The position numbers were made by a program, and so were the translations under genes. From Sphingomonas lacusdianchii (lineage in GTDB: Bacteria > Pseudomonadota > Alphaproteobacteria > Sphingomonadales > Sphingomonadaceae), in NCBI RefSeq assembly GCF_022664395.1, contig NZ_JAKRET010000005.1:62001-126000 (forward strand): a stretch of DNA of 64,000 bases, written 5' to 3'. Shown here one piece after another: positions 43,508 to 52,910 of the stretch (position 1 is the stretch's first letter; every line of letters starts with the position of its first letter). The notes under the pieces were generated by a model. That model was given only the letters and a program-made list of their open reading frames with translations, did no database searches and was not told the DNA's origin.

Positions 43508-44245
43508 ATGACCTTCGCCGCGACCGTGCTGACCCTCTATCCCGAAATGTTTCCCGGGCCGCTCGGCCTGTCGCTGGCCGGGCGGGCGCTGCGCGAGGAA
43601 CGCTGGTCGCTCGACACGGTGCAGATCCGCGACTTCGCGACCGACAAGCATCGCTCGGTCGACGATACGCCGGCCGGAGGCGGGGCAGGGATGGTGCTGC
43701 GCGCCGATGTGCTCGCCGCCGCGCTCGACAGCGTGGCGGATGGCCGACCGGTGCTGGCGATGACGCCGCGCGGAAAGCCGCTGACGCAGGGCCGGGTACG
43801 CGAACTGGCGGCGGGGCCGGGCGCGATCGTGCTGTGCGGCCGCTTCGAGGGGTTCGACGAACGGCTGTTCGAAGCGCGCGCCATCGAGCCGGTCGCGATC
43901 GGCGATTATGTGCTGTCGGGCGGCGAAATGGGTGCGCTGGTGCTGCTCGACGCTTGCGTTCGGCTGCTTCCCGGCGTAATGGGCGCGGCTTCGAGTGGTA
44001 TCGAGGAAAGCTTCGAAAGCGGCCTTCTCGAATATCCTCAATATACCCGACCTGCTGAATGGGAAGGGCGTGTGATCCCCGAAGTGTTGCGATCGGGGGA
44101 TCATGCGAGGATCGCCGCGTGGCGCAAGTCACGATCGGAATCCGACACACGGCTATGGCGGCCGGATCTGTGGGAGCGTCACGTCGACGCTCGGGTCCAG
44201 TCGCCCTCTGGCGCGCACAGGCAAAACGAAGGTCAGAAGAAATGA
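43508..44245 (+). CDS. trmD: tRNA (guanine-N1-)-methyltransferase TrmD
   Basis: SPOUT methyltransferase making m1G37 in tRNA. The 245-aa protein has the beginning [37 protein letters not shown], the knotted SAM site [15 protein letters not shown] and [19 protein letters not shown], and [21 protein letters not shown]. The C-terminal domain is complete. It overlaps rplS (ATGA). Its separation from rimM by two opposite-strand genes means it must have its own promoter, probably in the 43445-43507 spacer or within the upstream gene. Confidence 0.96.
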   Translation: MTFAATVLTLYPEMFPGPLGLSLAGRALREERWSLDTVQIRDFATDKHRSVDDTPAGGGAGMVLRADVLAAALDSVADGRPVLAMTPRGKPLTQGRVRELAAGPGAIVLCGRFEGFDERLFEARAIEPVAIGDYVLSGGEMGALVLLDACVRLLPGVMGAASSGIEESFESGLLEYPQYTRPAEWEGRVIPEVLRSGDHARIAAWRKSRSESDTRLWRPDLWERHVDARVQSPSGAHRQNEGQKK

Positions 44246-44631
44246 ACCTCCTCCAGACGATCGAAGCTGAACAGATCGCCAAGTTCAACGAATCGAAGAA
44301 GATCCCGGAATTCCGCGCCGGTGACACCCTCAAGGTCGGCGTGAAGGTCGTCGAAGGCGAGCGTACCCGCGTGCAGAATTACGAAGGCGTCTGCATCGCC
44401 CGTTCGAACAAGGGCATGGGTTCGTCGTTCACCGTCCGCAAGATGAGCTTCGGTGAAGGCGTGGAGCGCGTATTCCCGCTCTATTCGCCGAACATCGATT
44501 CGATCGAAGTCGTCCGTCGTGGCGTCGTGCGGCGCGCGAAGCTCTATTATCTGCGCGGTCGTACCGGCAAGTCGGCGCGTATCGCCGAACGCCGCGACCC
44601 GCGTCCGGCCAAGGCGACCGCTGCCGAGTAA
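44242..44631 (+). CDS. rplS: 50S ribosomal protein bL19
   Basis: A 129-aa protein: [20 protein letters not shown], then [41 protein letters not shown] and [20 protein letters not shown], matching bL19 throughout. AAGAA lies just before the ATG. Followed by a strong terminator. Translationally coupled to trmD. Confidence 0.97.
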   Translation: MNLLQTIEAEQIAKFNESKKIPEFRAGDTLKVGVKVVEGERTRVQNYEGVCIARSNKGMGSSFTVRKMSFGEGVERVFPLYSPNIDSIEVVRRGVVRRAKLYYLRGRTGKSARIAERRDPRPAKATAAE

Positions 44632-44657
44632 CCGGCGCGGGCGTGGTTGCGCCAGTG

Positions 44658-44691
44658 GGGCGCGGTGGCCAATGGCCGCCGCGCCCTTTTT
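44658..44691 (+). terminator. Intrinsic terminator of trmD-rplS
   Basis: A 13-bp stem, GGGCGCGGTGGCC (44658-44670) with GGCCGCCGCGCCC (44674-44686), containing one G-T wobble and a 3-base loop, followed by TTTTT. A second purine/pyrimidine hairpin (CCCCCTC...GAGGGGG, 44733-44756) lies before the convergent phytochrome gene. Confidence 0.9.
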
Positions 44692-44800
44692 CTTGGGTCG
44701 TTGAATATTCAGTGATGCGTCGGCAAATTGCTGCCCCCCTCCCTGGCAGAGAGGGGGAAGGTTAAGCAGCGGGCCGCACCGAACGCACGACGAGGCCGGC

Positions 44801-46975
44801 CTACCCCTCGTCCGGTCCACCGATCGGCGCAGACACGGTGAAGCGCAGCCCCGGCGCATTGTCGCTTTCCTCGATCACGCCGTCCAGTCGCTTGACCATC
44901 GCGGTCAGCATGCGCGTGCCGAAGCCGGTGCGGTTGCCGACGCGCCCGCGCCCACGATCGCTCACCGTCAGGCGGAACCGGTTGCGGAACCGCTCCAGCG
45001 TCACTGCGATCGGTCCCGGCTTGCCCTCATAGGCATATTTCTGGGCATTGATGACCAGTTCGACCAGCACCAGCCCGACCTGCACCGCGGCATCGGCGGA
45101 GATCAGCATCGGCGACAGGTCCATGGTCAGCCGCCCGGTCCATTCGGCACCCATGGACGACTGCATCTCGGTCAACAGATCCTCGATGTAGCGGCCAAGG
45201 TCGATGACGGTGACGGTGTCGTCGGAATAGAGCCGGCGATGGACCAGCGCGACCGCCGACAGCCGCCGCTGCGCCTCGCCCAGATGGCGGGTCAGCGTCG
45301 CGTCATTCTCCGCCGTCGCCTGCATGGCCAGGAAGGCCACCACCAGTTGCAGGCTGTTCTGCACCCGGTGATTGACCTCCTTGATCAGCGTTTCCTGCTG
45401 CGCGAGGAGCGCGTCCTTGTCGGTGACGGCGCGCGACAATTCGCGGTTCAGCTCGCTGATCCGCCGCCGCTGGCGCACATCGAACAACAGCCGCGACAGC
45501 CGGTGCGCCGCCTCGACCTCCGCCGGGGTCCACGGACGCGCGCGCCCGCGTATCTCCTCGCTCCACGCCGCGAACGATGCGCGCGGCGTCAGCGGCTGGT
45601 CGGGCGTGTCGCTCACTGCCTTGTGCGGGTTGCCGGCCCATTGGATCGTCTGCAACGTCTCGGCGCGGAACCACATCAGCACCACCGGCTCGTCGACCGA
45701 CAGCGTGATGGCAAGGATGCCGCTGGCCAGGTCGCGATAGGCGTGCGCGGCAGGCAGGCGCAGTTCTAGCGCGGCGCTATGCGTCAGGATCGAACCCTGT
45801 TGCCGGACCCAGCGTGACAGGTCGGCAATATCCTCGCGCGCCGGCACATGGCCCGATGTGTGCAAAACGGCACCACGTTGCATGGCGAAGCCATCGGCGC
45901 CCAGCATGCGTTGCAGGTCATGCCCGATCAGCGCGGCGGTCTGGTCCGGGTCGCTGTCCTGCGCCAGCCGCTGGGCCAGCGCATCCTCGGCCGCGCGCAG
46001 CCGCAACCGCTCGCGATATTCGGCGGCATCCTCCTTGGCGCTGACCTGCTGCGCGAACGATGCCGCGACCAGTTCGCAGGTCTTGCGTTGAAGGTAGGAC
46101 AGGCTGCGCGGGGTGCGATGGTGGCAGGCGACCAGTCCCCACAACATCCCGTCCTTGACGATCGATACCGATGCCGACGCCGCGACGCCCATATTGCGCA
46201 GATACTGGACATGGATCGGCGACACCGCACGCAGGCCGACATCGCTCAGGTCGATATTGCGAAGTGCCGGGTCGATGCCGGTGATCGGGGCGGGGGTGTA
46301 GGCGACGTCGGGGATCACGCGCACCCGATTGCGGACATACAGCGCGCGGGCCTGTCGCGGAATGTCGGACGCCGGGAAATGATGGTTGAGGAACCCGTCC
46401 ATGTCGGGGGCATGGCGTTCGGCGACGACCTTGCCCGAATCATCGTCGAGGAAGCGGTAGATCATCACCCGGTCGAACCCGGTCAGCCGCGAGAAGATCG
46501 CGGCGGCGCGCGCGCTCAGATCGTCGAGGTCGACGGCGCGAGCGAATTCCTCGCCGCCATGTTCGATCCAGGTCAGCGCGTCCTCGGTGCCCGGCTGGCC
46601 CGGTGCGGTCGGCTCGACCTCGACCAGCCACTGGGCACCGGCGCGGCTCGCGACGATCGAGAACGCCCGGTCGTTGATCGTGCCCAGCGATACCGGGCCG
46701 GCGATCGTGGATCGCAGGACGCCGACCGCCTCATCCCCGATCAGCGGCCCGACCGGCCCGCCCAGCCAGTCGTCGCCGAGCAGCCCGGCGACGCCGCCCG
46801 CGCCGCCGGTGATGCGGTCCTGCACGGGATCGACGATCAGCAGCACGCCGTGCGGCTGGATCGCGCAGGGAATGTGGATCGGCTCGCGATCGCACGCGGT
46901 CAGATCGGGTCCCAGATCGGATGCCGAATGGGCACCTGCCTGCCGCGGCGCATCGAAGTCTGCATTCGTCGCCAA
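44801..46975 (-). CDS. Bacteriophytochrome histidine kinase (HWE/HisKA_2 output)
   Basis: Red/far-red sensor kinase of 724 aa. The PAS domain carries the biliverdin-attaching Cys28 in DLTACDREPIHIP and AIQPHGVLL. The GAF domain has the HHFPASDIPRQARALYVRNR signature and VSPIHVQYLRNMGVAASASV (chromophore-pocket His). The PHY domain spans ~330-500. The kinase part has the HisKA_2 H-box KEVNHRVQNSLQLVVAFL with phospho-His536, and an N-box LVINAQKYA, placing it with HWE/HisKA_2 kinases. TTG 46975 is the start with GAAAGG before it. No receiver gene directly linked; the LOV kinase lies upstream on the same strand. Confidence 0.94.
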   Translation of the reverse strand: MATNADFDAPRQAGAHSASDLGPDLTACDREPIHIPCAIQPHGVLLIVDPVQDRITGGAGGVAGLLGDDWLGGPVGPLIGDEAVGVLRSTIAGPVSLGTINDRAFSIVASRAGAQWLVEVEPTAPGQPGTEDALTWIEHGGEEFARAVDLDDLSARAAAIFSRLTGFDRVMIYRFLDDDSGKVVAERHAPDMDGFLNHHFPASDIPRQARALYVRNRVRVIPDVAYTPAPITGIDPALRNIDLSDVGLRAVSPIHVQYLRNMGVAASASVSIVKDGMLWGLVACHHRTPRSLSYLQRKTCELVAASFAQQVSAKEDAAEYRERLRLRAAEDALAQRLAQDSDPDQTAALIGHDLQRMLGADGFAMQRGAVLHTSGHVPAREDIADLSRWVRQQGSILTHSAALELRLPAAHAYRDLASGILAITLSVDEPVVLMWFRAETLQTIQWAGNPHKAVSDTPDQPLTPRASFAAWSEEIRGRARPWTPAEVEAAHRLSRLLFDVRQRRRISELNRELSRAVTDKDALLAQQETLIKEVNHRVQNSLQLVVAFLAMQATAENDATLTRHLGEAQRRLSAVALVHRRLYSDDTVTVIDLGRYIEDLLTEMQSSMGAEWTGRLTMDLSPMLISADAAVQVGLVLVELVINAQKYAYEGKPGPIAVTLERFRNRFRLTVSDRGRGRVGNRTGFGTRMLTAMVKRLDGVIEESDNAPGLRFTVSAPIGGPDEG

Positions 46976-47060
46976 CGGTCGGCCTTTCGTGGTCTTGATG
47001 CGACCCGACGACGAAGTTCGCAGCGGGAAGTGTTTGCAGTAAAAGGACTAGCGCGTTCGA

Positions 47061-48626
47061 TCAACCGGCTCCCGTCGGCCCGTCCAGCACATGACGCACG
47101 CGCCCTGCCAGATCGGGACGCTTATAGGGTTTGCCGATCAGGTCGAACTCGGTTCCCCGCGCGTCGACCCGCTCGATCGACGCCTCGGCATAGCCGGTGG
47201 TCAGCAGCACCTTCAGTCGCGGCCGCTGCCGCCGGGCTTCGCGCGCCAGCATAACCCCGTTCATACCGCCGGGCATAATGAGGTCGGTGAACAGCAGGTC
47301 GATCGGCGTTCCGCGTTCGAGGATGTCGATCGCTTCGGGGCCGTTGCCGGCGCGCAGGACCGTATAGCCGAAATCGCTCAGGATCGCCTCGGCCAGATCG
47401 CCGACGTCGCGCTGGTCCTCGACCACCAGGATCGTCTCGTCACCCCGCGAGTCGCGCTCGCTGTGCGTCCGGCGGCGGCGGATCGGTTCGGCGGCATCGC
47501 TCGCTGCGGGGAACAGCAGGTGGACGGTCGTGCCCTTGCCTTCCTCCGATTCGATCTTCAGCGCGCCGTCGGACTGTTTCATGAAGCCATAGACCATCGA
47601 CAGGCCAAGGCCCGGGCCCTGGCCCTGATCCTTGGTCGTGAAAAATGGTTCGGTTACCCGCGCCAGTATCTCGGGCGCCATGCCCGGTCCGGTATCGGCG
47701 ATCGACAGCCCGATATACGGGCCGTGGCGCGCGTCGGAGAAGCGCGGATCGGTGCCGTCGACGCGGACATGCTCGGCGGTGATCGTCACCTTTCCGCCGC
47801 CGGGCATGGCGTCGCGGGCGTTGGTCAGGATGTTCAGGATCGCGGTTTCGGCCTGGACCGGATCGATCCGCGCATTGCAATCGCTGCCGCACGGGATGAC
47901 CTCGATCGCGATCGGTACCGATCCGATCGTGCGTTTCAGCATTGGCAGCAGGTTGGTGACCAGATCGTCGATATTGGTCACCCGGCCCGACAGTTTCTGC
48001 CTGCGCGAGAATGCCAGCAATTGCTGGGTCAGCTCCGCGCCGCGTTCCGCCGCCTCGACCACCGCGCGGAGCGACCGGCCGGTGCGAACGGGGTCAATCG
48101 GCTTCTCTGGGCTGCGCTCGACTTGGGTCAGCACGACGTCGGTGAACCCTTGAATGACAGTCAGGAGATTGTTGAAATCATGCGCAATCCCCCCGGTCAG
48201 CTGGCCGACCGCTTCCATCTTCTGCGCCTGTCGCAACCCTTCCTCGGCATCGCGGCGGCGAGTGACGTCGAGTTGCGAGGCGAAGTAGTAGCGAAGCTCG
48301 CCATCGCCATCGAGCACGGGTGAAATGAACAGCGCGTTCCAGAAGGCGCTGCCGTTCTTCTTGTAATTGATGATTTCGACCGACGTCTCGCGGCGCCGGC
48401 GGATCGCTTCGGAAATCTCGGCGACGGTGTCCGGATCGGTATCCGGCCCCTGCAGAAACCGGCAGTTCCGCCCCAGCACCTCGTCGTCGGCATAGCCGGT
48501 CATCTGCAGGAAGGCGGGATTGGCGAAGATGATCGGATTGTCGTCCTGTCGGGGATCGGTCACGATCATCGGCATCCGCGTGGTCTTTACCGCCGCGAAA
48601 AAGATTCCGTTCGCCGGGTCGCGCAT
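47061..48626 (-). CDS. LOV-domain blue-light histidine kinase with C-terminal receiver
   Basis: Hybrid kinase. The N-terminal LOV domain has the flavin-adduct motif GRNCRFLQG (reactive Cys at residue 55 from this start) and the downstream [19 protein letters not shown] and [13 protein letters not shown], so it is a true LOV and not a plain PAS. The HisKA H-box is [17 protein letters not shown], and the ATPase has [19 protein letters not shown] and [13 protein letters not shown] receiver follows ([16 protein letters not shown], phospho-Asp in [11 protein letters not shown]). ATG 48626 has GGAGG 5 bases upstream; ATG 48698 would add 24 residues without a ribosome site. It reads towards the phytochrome gene, 85 bases away. 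Confidence 0.93.
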   Translation of the reverse strand: MRDPANGIFFAAVKTTRMPMIVTDPRQDDNPIIFANPAFLQMTGYADDEVLGRNCRFLQGPDTDPDTVAEISEAIRRRRETSVEIINYKKNGSAFWNALFISPVLDGDGELRYYFASQLDVTRRRDAEEGLRQAQKMEAVGQLTGGIAHDFNNLLTVIQGFTDVVLTQVERSPEKPIDPVRTGRSLRAVVEAAERGAELTQQLLAFSRRQKLSGRVTNIDDLVTNLLPMLKRTIGSVPIAIEVIPCGSDCNARIDPVQAETAILNILTNARDAMPGGGKVTITAEHVRVDGTDPRFSDARHGPYIGLSIADTGPGMAPEILARVTEPFFTTKDQGQGPGLGLSMVYGFMKQSDGALKIESEEGKGTTVHLLFPAASDAAEPIRRRRTHSERDSRGDETILVVEDQRDVGDLAEAILSDFGYTVLRAGNGPEAIDILERGTPIDLLFTDLIMPGGMNGVMLAREARRQRPRLKVLLTTGYAEASIERVDARGTEFDLIGKPYKRPDLAGRVRHVLDGPTGAG

Positions 48627-48800
48627 GTCGCCCTCCGCCATCGCCGGCTGGCGATGCACGGGATCGAGGGGCTTTTCCGGACTGGACGGCGAGTGCATGG
48701 ACGGAATCTACCGGTTCGAGTTCCCGGATAAAGATCGCCAACGGCGGCTTTGGTTCCGCGCGGGCGGACCCGGATCGCCGCGCCGCTCGTTGCATCGCAT

Positions 48801-49655
48801 ATGAACCCCGTCCGCCAAGCCATTGCCAAACAGGTCCGCGCACTGACCGGGGCAGGGGACGGCGCGATCGACCTGACCCGCCCGCCCGGCGACAACGGGC
48901 TGTTCGGCCCGCAATCGGTCAGCTGGCGCGTGCATGGCGATTTTTCGTCGATGATGATCGGCGGTACGGCGGCGTTGCTGGTGCAGATGCTTCATCCCGG
49001 CGCGCTGGCGGGCGTTTGGGACCACAGCAATTTCCAGCGTGACATGCTCGGCCGGCTCAAGCGCACCGCCCAGTTCATCGCCGCGACCACCTATGGCAGC
49101 ACCGCTGAGGCCGAACGGCTGATCGGTCGGGTGCGGCAGATTCACGACCGGGTGCATGGAAACTTGCCCGACGGCACGCCCTACGACGCCAACGACCCGC
49201 ATCTCCTGACATGGGTGCATGTCGCTGAAACCGACTCGTTCCTGCGCGCCTATCTGCGCTATCGCGATCCGAACCTGTCGCGTGCCGATCAGGATCGTTA
49301 TTTCGCCGAGAATGTCGTGGTCGCCGAACGGTTGGGTGCCACCAATGTCCCCGACAGCCGGGCGGCGGTCGATGCGTGGCTGCTGGCGGTCCGGCGCGAA
49401 CTGCGCTGCGACGAACGCACCCGGACGGTGCGCGACGCCCTGCTGCACCAGCCGCTGCCCAACCCGCTGCTCAAGGGGTTCGGCGCGCTCAATACCGCCG
49501 CGGCGATCGACCTGCTGCCGCCATGGGCGCGGGCGATGCTCGAGTTGCAGCCGCACAGCGTCGGCGTCCGCACCGGCGCGCACGGCATGGCGCGAGTGTT
49601 GCGCTGGGCGCTGGGCGGATCGGCATCCGAACGGACGGCACGCGCGCAGGGTTAG
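48801..49655 (+). CDS. Oxygenase MpaB / DUF2236 family protein
   Basis: A 284-aa member of the DUF2236 family, which includes latex-clearing oxygenase and fungal MpaB. Supporting features are SVSWRVHGDFSSMMIGGTAA, LLVQMLHPGALAGVWDHSNF with a conserved His, and HLLTWVHVAETDSFLRAYLRY, where the histidines sit in the family haem-ligand positions. The actual substrate of bacterial members like this is unknown. Start ATG 48801. The stop overlaps that of the convergent nadE. Confidence 0.85.
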   Translation: MNPVRQAIAKQVRALTGAGDGAIDLTRPPGDNGLFGPQSVSWRVHGDFSSMMIGGTAALLVQMLHPGALAGVWDHSNFQRDMLGRLKRTAQFIAATTYGSTAEAERLIGRVRQIHDRVHGNLPDGTPYDANDPHLLTWVHVAETDSFLRAYLRYRDPNLSRADQDRYFAENVVVAERLGATNVPDSRAAVDAWLLAVRRELRCDERTRTVRDALLHQPLPNPLLKGFGALNTAAAIDLLPPWARAMLELQPHSVGVRTGAHGMARVLRWALGGSASERTARAQG

Positions 49656-51706
49656 AGCGGCGGCAACCCGGCGCGCAACTCCGCCACCCATGGCCCGGCC
49701 ACGCCATCCGACGGCGCGCGCCAGTCGCCGCGTGGCGACAGCGCGCCGCCGCCCGATACCTTCGGCCCGTTGGGCAGCGCCGACCGCTTGAACTGGCTGG
49801 TCTGGAAAAAGCGCCACAGGAACTTCTCCAGCCACGCCGCGATCGTCGGCAGGTCGTAGCTGCCCTTCGCCTCCTCCGGGAAATCGATCGGCCAGCGCCC
49901 GGCGGCCGCATCGCGCCACGCATGCCAGCACAGGAACGCCACCTTCGACGGCCGCATGCCGTAGCGCACGATATGGTGTAGGAAGAAATCGTTCAGCGCA
50001 TAGGGGCCGACCCGGTCCTCGGTGCTCTGCATCCTGCCCGATGCATCCGCCGGCACCAGCTCGGGCGAAATCTCGGTATTCAGGATCGCGTCCAGTACCG
50101 CATCGGTATCGGCATCGAACTGGTCGGTGCGGATCGCCCAGCGGATCAGATACTGGATCAGCGTCTTGGGCACGCCCGCATTGATGCCATAATGGCTCAT
50201 ATGGTCGCCTACGCCATAGGTGCACCAGCCCAGCGCCAGTTCGGACAGGTCGCCGGTGCCAAGCACCAGCGCCTGCCGCTGATTGGCCAGCCGGAACAGA
50301 TAATCGGTGCGCAGCCCCGCCTGCACATTCTCGAACGTCACGTCATAGACCGGCTCGCCCTTGGCGAAGGGGTGGTCCATGTCGCCCAGCATCTGCGCCG
50401 CGGCGGGACGGATGTCGATCTCGTCGCCGGTGATGCCCAGCGCGCGCATCAGCTTCCACGCATTGCTTTTGGTCGCCTCGCCGGTCGCGAAGCCCGGCAT
50501 GGTGAAACCGAGAATATCGGTGCGCGGCCGCTCCAGCCGGTCGAACGCCTTGGCCGCGACGATCAGCGCATGGGTCGAATCGAGCCCGCCCGACACGCCG
50601 ATCACCAGCCGCTTCGTCCCCGACGCGACCAGCCGCTGGCGCAGTCCCTCGACCTGGATGTTGAATGCTTCGTAGCAATCATCGTCGAGCCGGTCGGGGG
50701 TGTTCGGCACGAAGGGATAGCGGCGCACCGGTCGCAACAGGCCGATATCCCCCTCGGCGGGGGCGTGATCGAACCCGATCCGGCGGAAGCGGGCTTCGGG
50801 ATGGCCGTTGGCGCTGGCGCAGTCGTTGAACGTGCCGGTCCGCATCCGCTCCAGCCGCAACCGTTCCAGATCGACATCGGCATAGACGATGCCCGCCGAA
50901 CGATCGAACCGGTCGGAGGTGAACAGCAACTCGCCCAGTTCATGGACGCTGCCCTGTCCGTCCCACGAAAGGTCGGTCGTACTCTCGCCCATGCCCGCCG
51001 CCGAATAGATATAGGCCGACATGGTCCGCGCCGATTGCGACGCGCACAGCATCTCGCGGTCGCGCGCCTTGCCGATGACTATGTTCGATGCCGACAGGTT
51101 GCACAGCACCAGCGCCCCCGCCATCGCGCCCGCCGTCGACGGGGGCAGGGGGGACCAGAAATCCTCGCAAATCTCGGCATGGAACACGAAGTCGGACAGG
51201 TCGTCGGCGGCAAAGATCAGGTCGGTTCCGAACGGCGCCTCCTGCCCCGCGACACGCATCGTCAGCCCGGTCAGCCCGGCGCCGGGCGCGAACCAGCGTT
51301 TCTCATAATATTCGCGGTAATTGGGCAGATAGGTCTTGGGCACCACGCCGAGGATGCGCCCCCGCGCCACCGCCACCGCGCAATTATACAGCCGCCCGTT
51401 GCGCCGCAGCGCCGCGCCCAGCAGCAGCGCGGGGCGCAGATCGGCACTGGCGGCGACGACCTCCGCCAACGCGGTCTCGGTCGCGTCGCACAGCGCGTCC
51501 TGTAGATGCAGGTCGTCGATCGCATAGGAAGTGAGGTTCAGTTCGGGAAAGACCAGCAGGTCCGCGCCGGCATCATGGCCTTCACGGGCAAGCGCGATCG
51601 CGGCCCGGCCGTTGGCGGCCGGATCGCCGACGCTCGCCAGCGGGGTACAGGCCCCGACGCGGAGCAGGCCATGGGTATGGATCGAATGAAACGGGTGCGC
51701 GGTCAT
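49652..51706 (-). CDS. nadE: Glutamine-dependent NAD+ synthetase
   Basis: A 684-aa enzyme making NAD from deamido-NAD, ATP and glutamine. The N-terminal nitrilase/glutaminase domain has LVFPELNLTSYAIDD (Glu), the Lys in VPKTYLPNYREYYEKRWF, and the Cys in FHAEICEDFWSPLPPS. The C-terminal synthetase has the PP-loop VIGVSGGLDSTHALIVA and LGTGDLSELALGWCTYGVGDHM. Length suits the long, ammonia-tunnelling type. Start ATG 51706 (MTAHPFHSIH); ATG 51715 is possible. Confidence 0.96.
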   Translation of the reverse strand: MTAHPFHSIHTHGLLRVGACTPLASVGDPAANGRAAIALAREGHDAGADLLVFPELNLTSYAIDDLHLQDALCDATETALAEVVAASADLRPALLLGAALRRNGRLYNCAVAVARGRILGVVPKTYLPNYREYYEKRWFAPGAGLTGLTMRVAGQEAPFGTDLIFAADDLSDFVFHAEICEDFWSPLPPSTAGAMAGALVLCNLSASNIVIGKARDREMLCASQSARTMSAYIYSAAGMGESTTDLSWDGQGSVHELGELLFTSDRFDRSAGIVYADVDLERLRLERMRTGTFNDCASANGHPEARFRRIGFDHAPAEGDIGLLRPVRRYPFVPNTPDRLDDDCYEAFNIQVEGLRQRLVASGTKRLVIGVSGGLDSTHALIVAAKAFDRLERPRTDILGFTMPGFATGEATKSNAWKLMRALGITGDEIDIRPAAAQMLGDMDHPFAKGEPVYDVTFENVQAGLRTDYLFRLANQRQALVLGTGDLSELALGWCTYGVGDHMSHYGINAGVPKTLIQYLIRWAIRTDQFDADTDAVLDAILNTEISPELVPADASGRMQSTEDRVGPYALNDFFLHHIVRYGMRPSKVAFLCWHAWRDAAAGRWPIDFPEEAKGSYDLPTIAAWLEKFLWRFFQTSQFKRSALPNGPKVSGGGALSPRGDWRAPSDGVAGPWVAELRAGLPPL

Positions 51707-51811
51707 GGGTCGCAACGTAGGGGAGGGCGCCGGAAAGCGAAACCGTTCGTAATGCTGGGCGATCGTTTGCGCCGAAACGACACCGTAGCAGCTACGGATT
51801 CCCGCCTGCGC

Positions 51812-51970
51812 GAGACCTCTCCAAAAGTCCCTTCTCGTACCCCGGCGAAGGCCGGGGCCCAGTTGGGGAACGTCGGTAAGGTGGGCAAAAGCCTTCCCAA
51901 CTGAACCCCGGCCTTCGCCGAGGTACGGAAGGGTTCGGGCATAGACGGAGGATTTTCGCAGAGGTCCCGC
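51812..51970. repeat. Composite inverted repeat, copy D
   Basis: Lies in the 323-base gap between nadE and an L,D-transpeptidase. Outer arms GAGACCTCTCCAAAAG (51812-51827) and TTTTCGCAGAGGTCCCGC (51953-51970) are inverted. Inner arms are 51837-51862 and 51901-51926, extended by AGTTGGG and CCCAACT in the middle. Symmetry extends a little further out (TTCCCGCCTGCGC on the left, CAGCGCGGAA on the right), giving about 180 bp in total. Nothing else is recognised in the gap. Confidence 0.82.
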
Positions 51971-52029
51971 CAGCGCGGAAAGAACGAACTACGCCGGTAT
52001 GGCTGGAGGTCGAACGGTCCTAGTCCGAA

Positions 52030-52737
52030 TCAAACCTTCGCCGCGTACAGCATCCGCCCTTCGCCCAGCAGGTCGAACACCCGCGCCAGATCGCCCTCGG
52101 CGACCGCGAAACAGCCTTGGCTGCGGCCGAGCTTGCCGTGCTGCGCGATCATTTCCGGATTGGCATACCATGCGCCATGAATGACGATCGCGCGCATCAG
52201 CGCATTGTCGTTGGTATGGTCCAGCCCGACCAGTCGCTGCGACCGGCCGTGTTTGCCGACATAATAATTCTCGGTGACGAACGCGCCTTCCGACGTGGCA
52301 TTCGAATCGGGCACGTTGCTGAAACGGTCGAGCATGCCGCGATGGCGCGGGTCCGATCCGCTACCGTGCGAAACGCGCATCGCCGAGACGACGCCGCTAT
52401 GCATATCGATGAACTGGAAACGCGGATGCGCCGAATCGAGCGCGAAATCGGCGATGGCGATGCGGTCGGTCTTGCCGATCGTGGCGCCATGACGTTGCAA
52501 AGCGGCGTGCGCTCGTTCGAACAGGCCGGCATTGACCGTCGGCGGCGCCAGCATCTTCTTGACCGGGGCGGCGGGCAGTGGTGCCGATGCCAGCCGCTGC
52601 GGCACCGGCGCGACCGGCAGATTCTGCGCGACGGGCACGATCGCATTCTTGGTGCAGCCCTGTGCCAGCACGAGCCCGGCAAGGCCCCCTGCCGCCTTCA
52701 GCACCGCCCGCCGCGATCGAACCGCTTCGTCCTGCAT
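52030..52737 (-). CDS. Murein L,D-transpeptidase catalytic domain protein
   Basis: A 235-aa exported protein. The N-terminus combines a twin-arginine-like SRRAVLKAAGG and a lipobox-like LVLAQGCTK, so it may be Tat-exported and/or lipidated. The catalytic region has IVIHGAWYANPE and LGRSQGCFAV, supplying His and the nucleophilic Cys in the YkuD_2-type arrangement (S-x-G-C). The middle contains DSAHPRFQFIDMHSGVV and VSHGSGSDP. It should form or edit 3-3 cross-links or protein-murein links. Divergent from a second L,D-transpeptidase, 173 bases away. Confidence 0.86.
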   Translation of the reverse strand: MQDEAVRSRRAVLKAAGGLAGLVLAQGCTKNAIVPVAQNLPVAPVPQRLASAPLPAAPVKKMLAPPTVNAGLFERAHAALQRHGATIGKTDRIAIADFALDSAHPRFQFIDMHSGVVSAMRVSHGSGSDPRHRGMLDRFSNVPDSNATSEGAFVTENYYVGKHGRSQRLVGLDHTNDNALMRAIVIHGAWYANPEMIAQHGKLGRSQGCFAVAEGDLARVFDLLGEGRMLYAAKV

Positions 52738-52910
52738 CCAAATCCTCGTTTAACCGTTATGGCTCCCCCAGATACGGGACGAGACGGTTCCAATCAATTA
52801 ACGCCGGGTAATCCACGCCGTCACTGGTCGCGACGATGCCACGGGCGGTCGACTCCGTTGCAACCGATACGGCATTTGCGTTCGCGGCGCGGCTGGGGAA
52901 TAGTCGGCGC

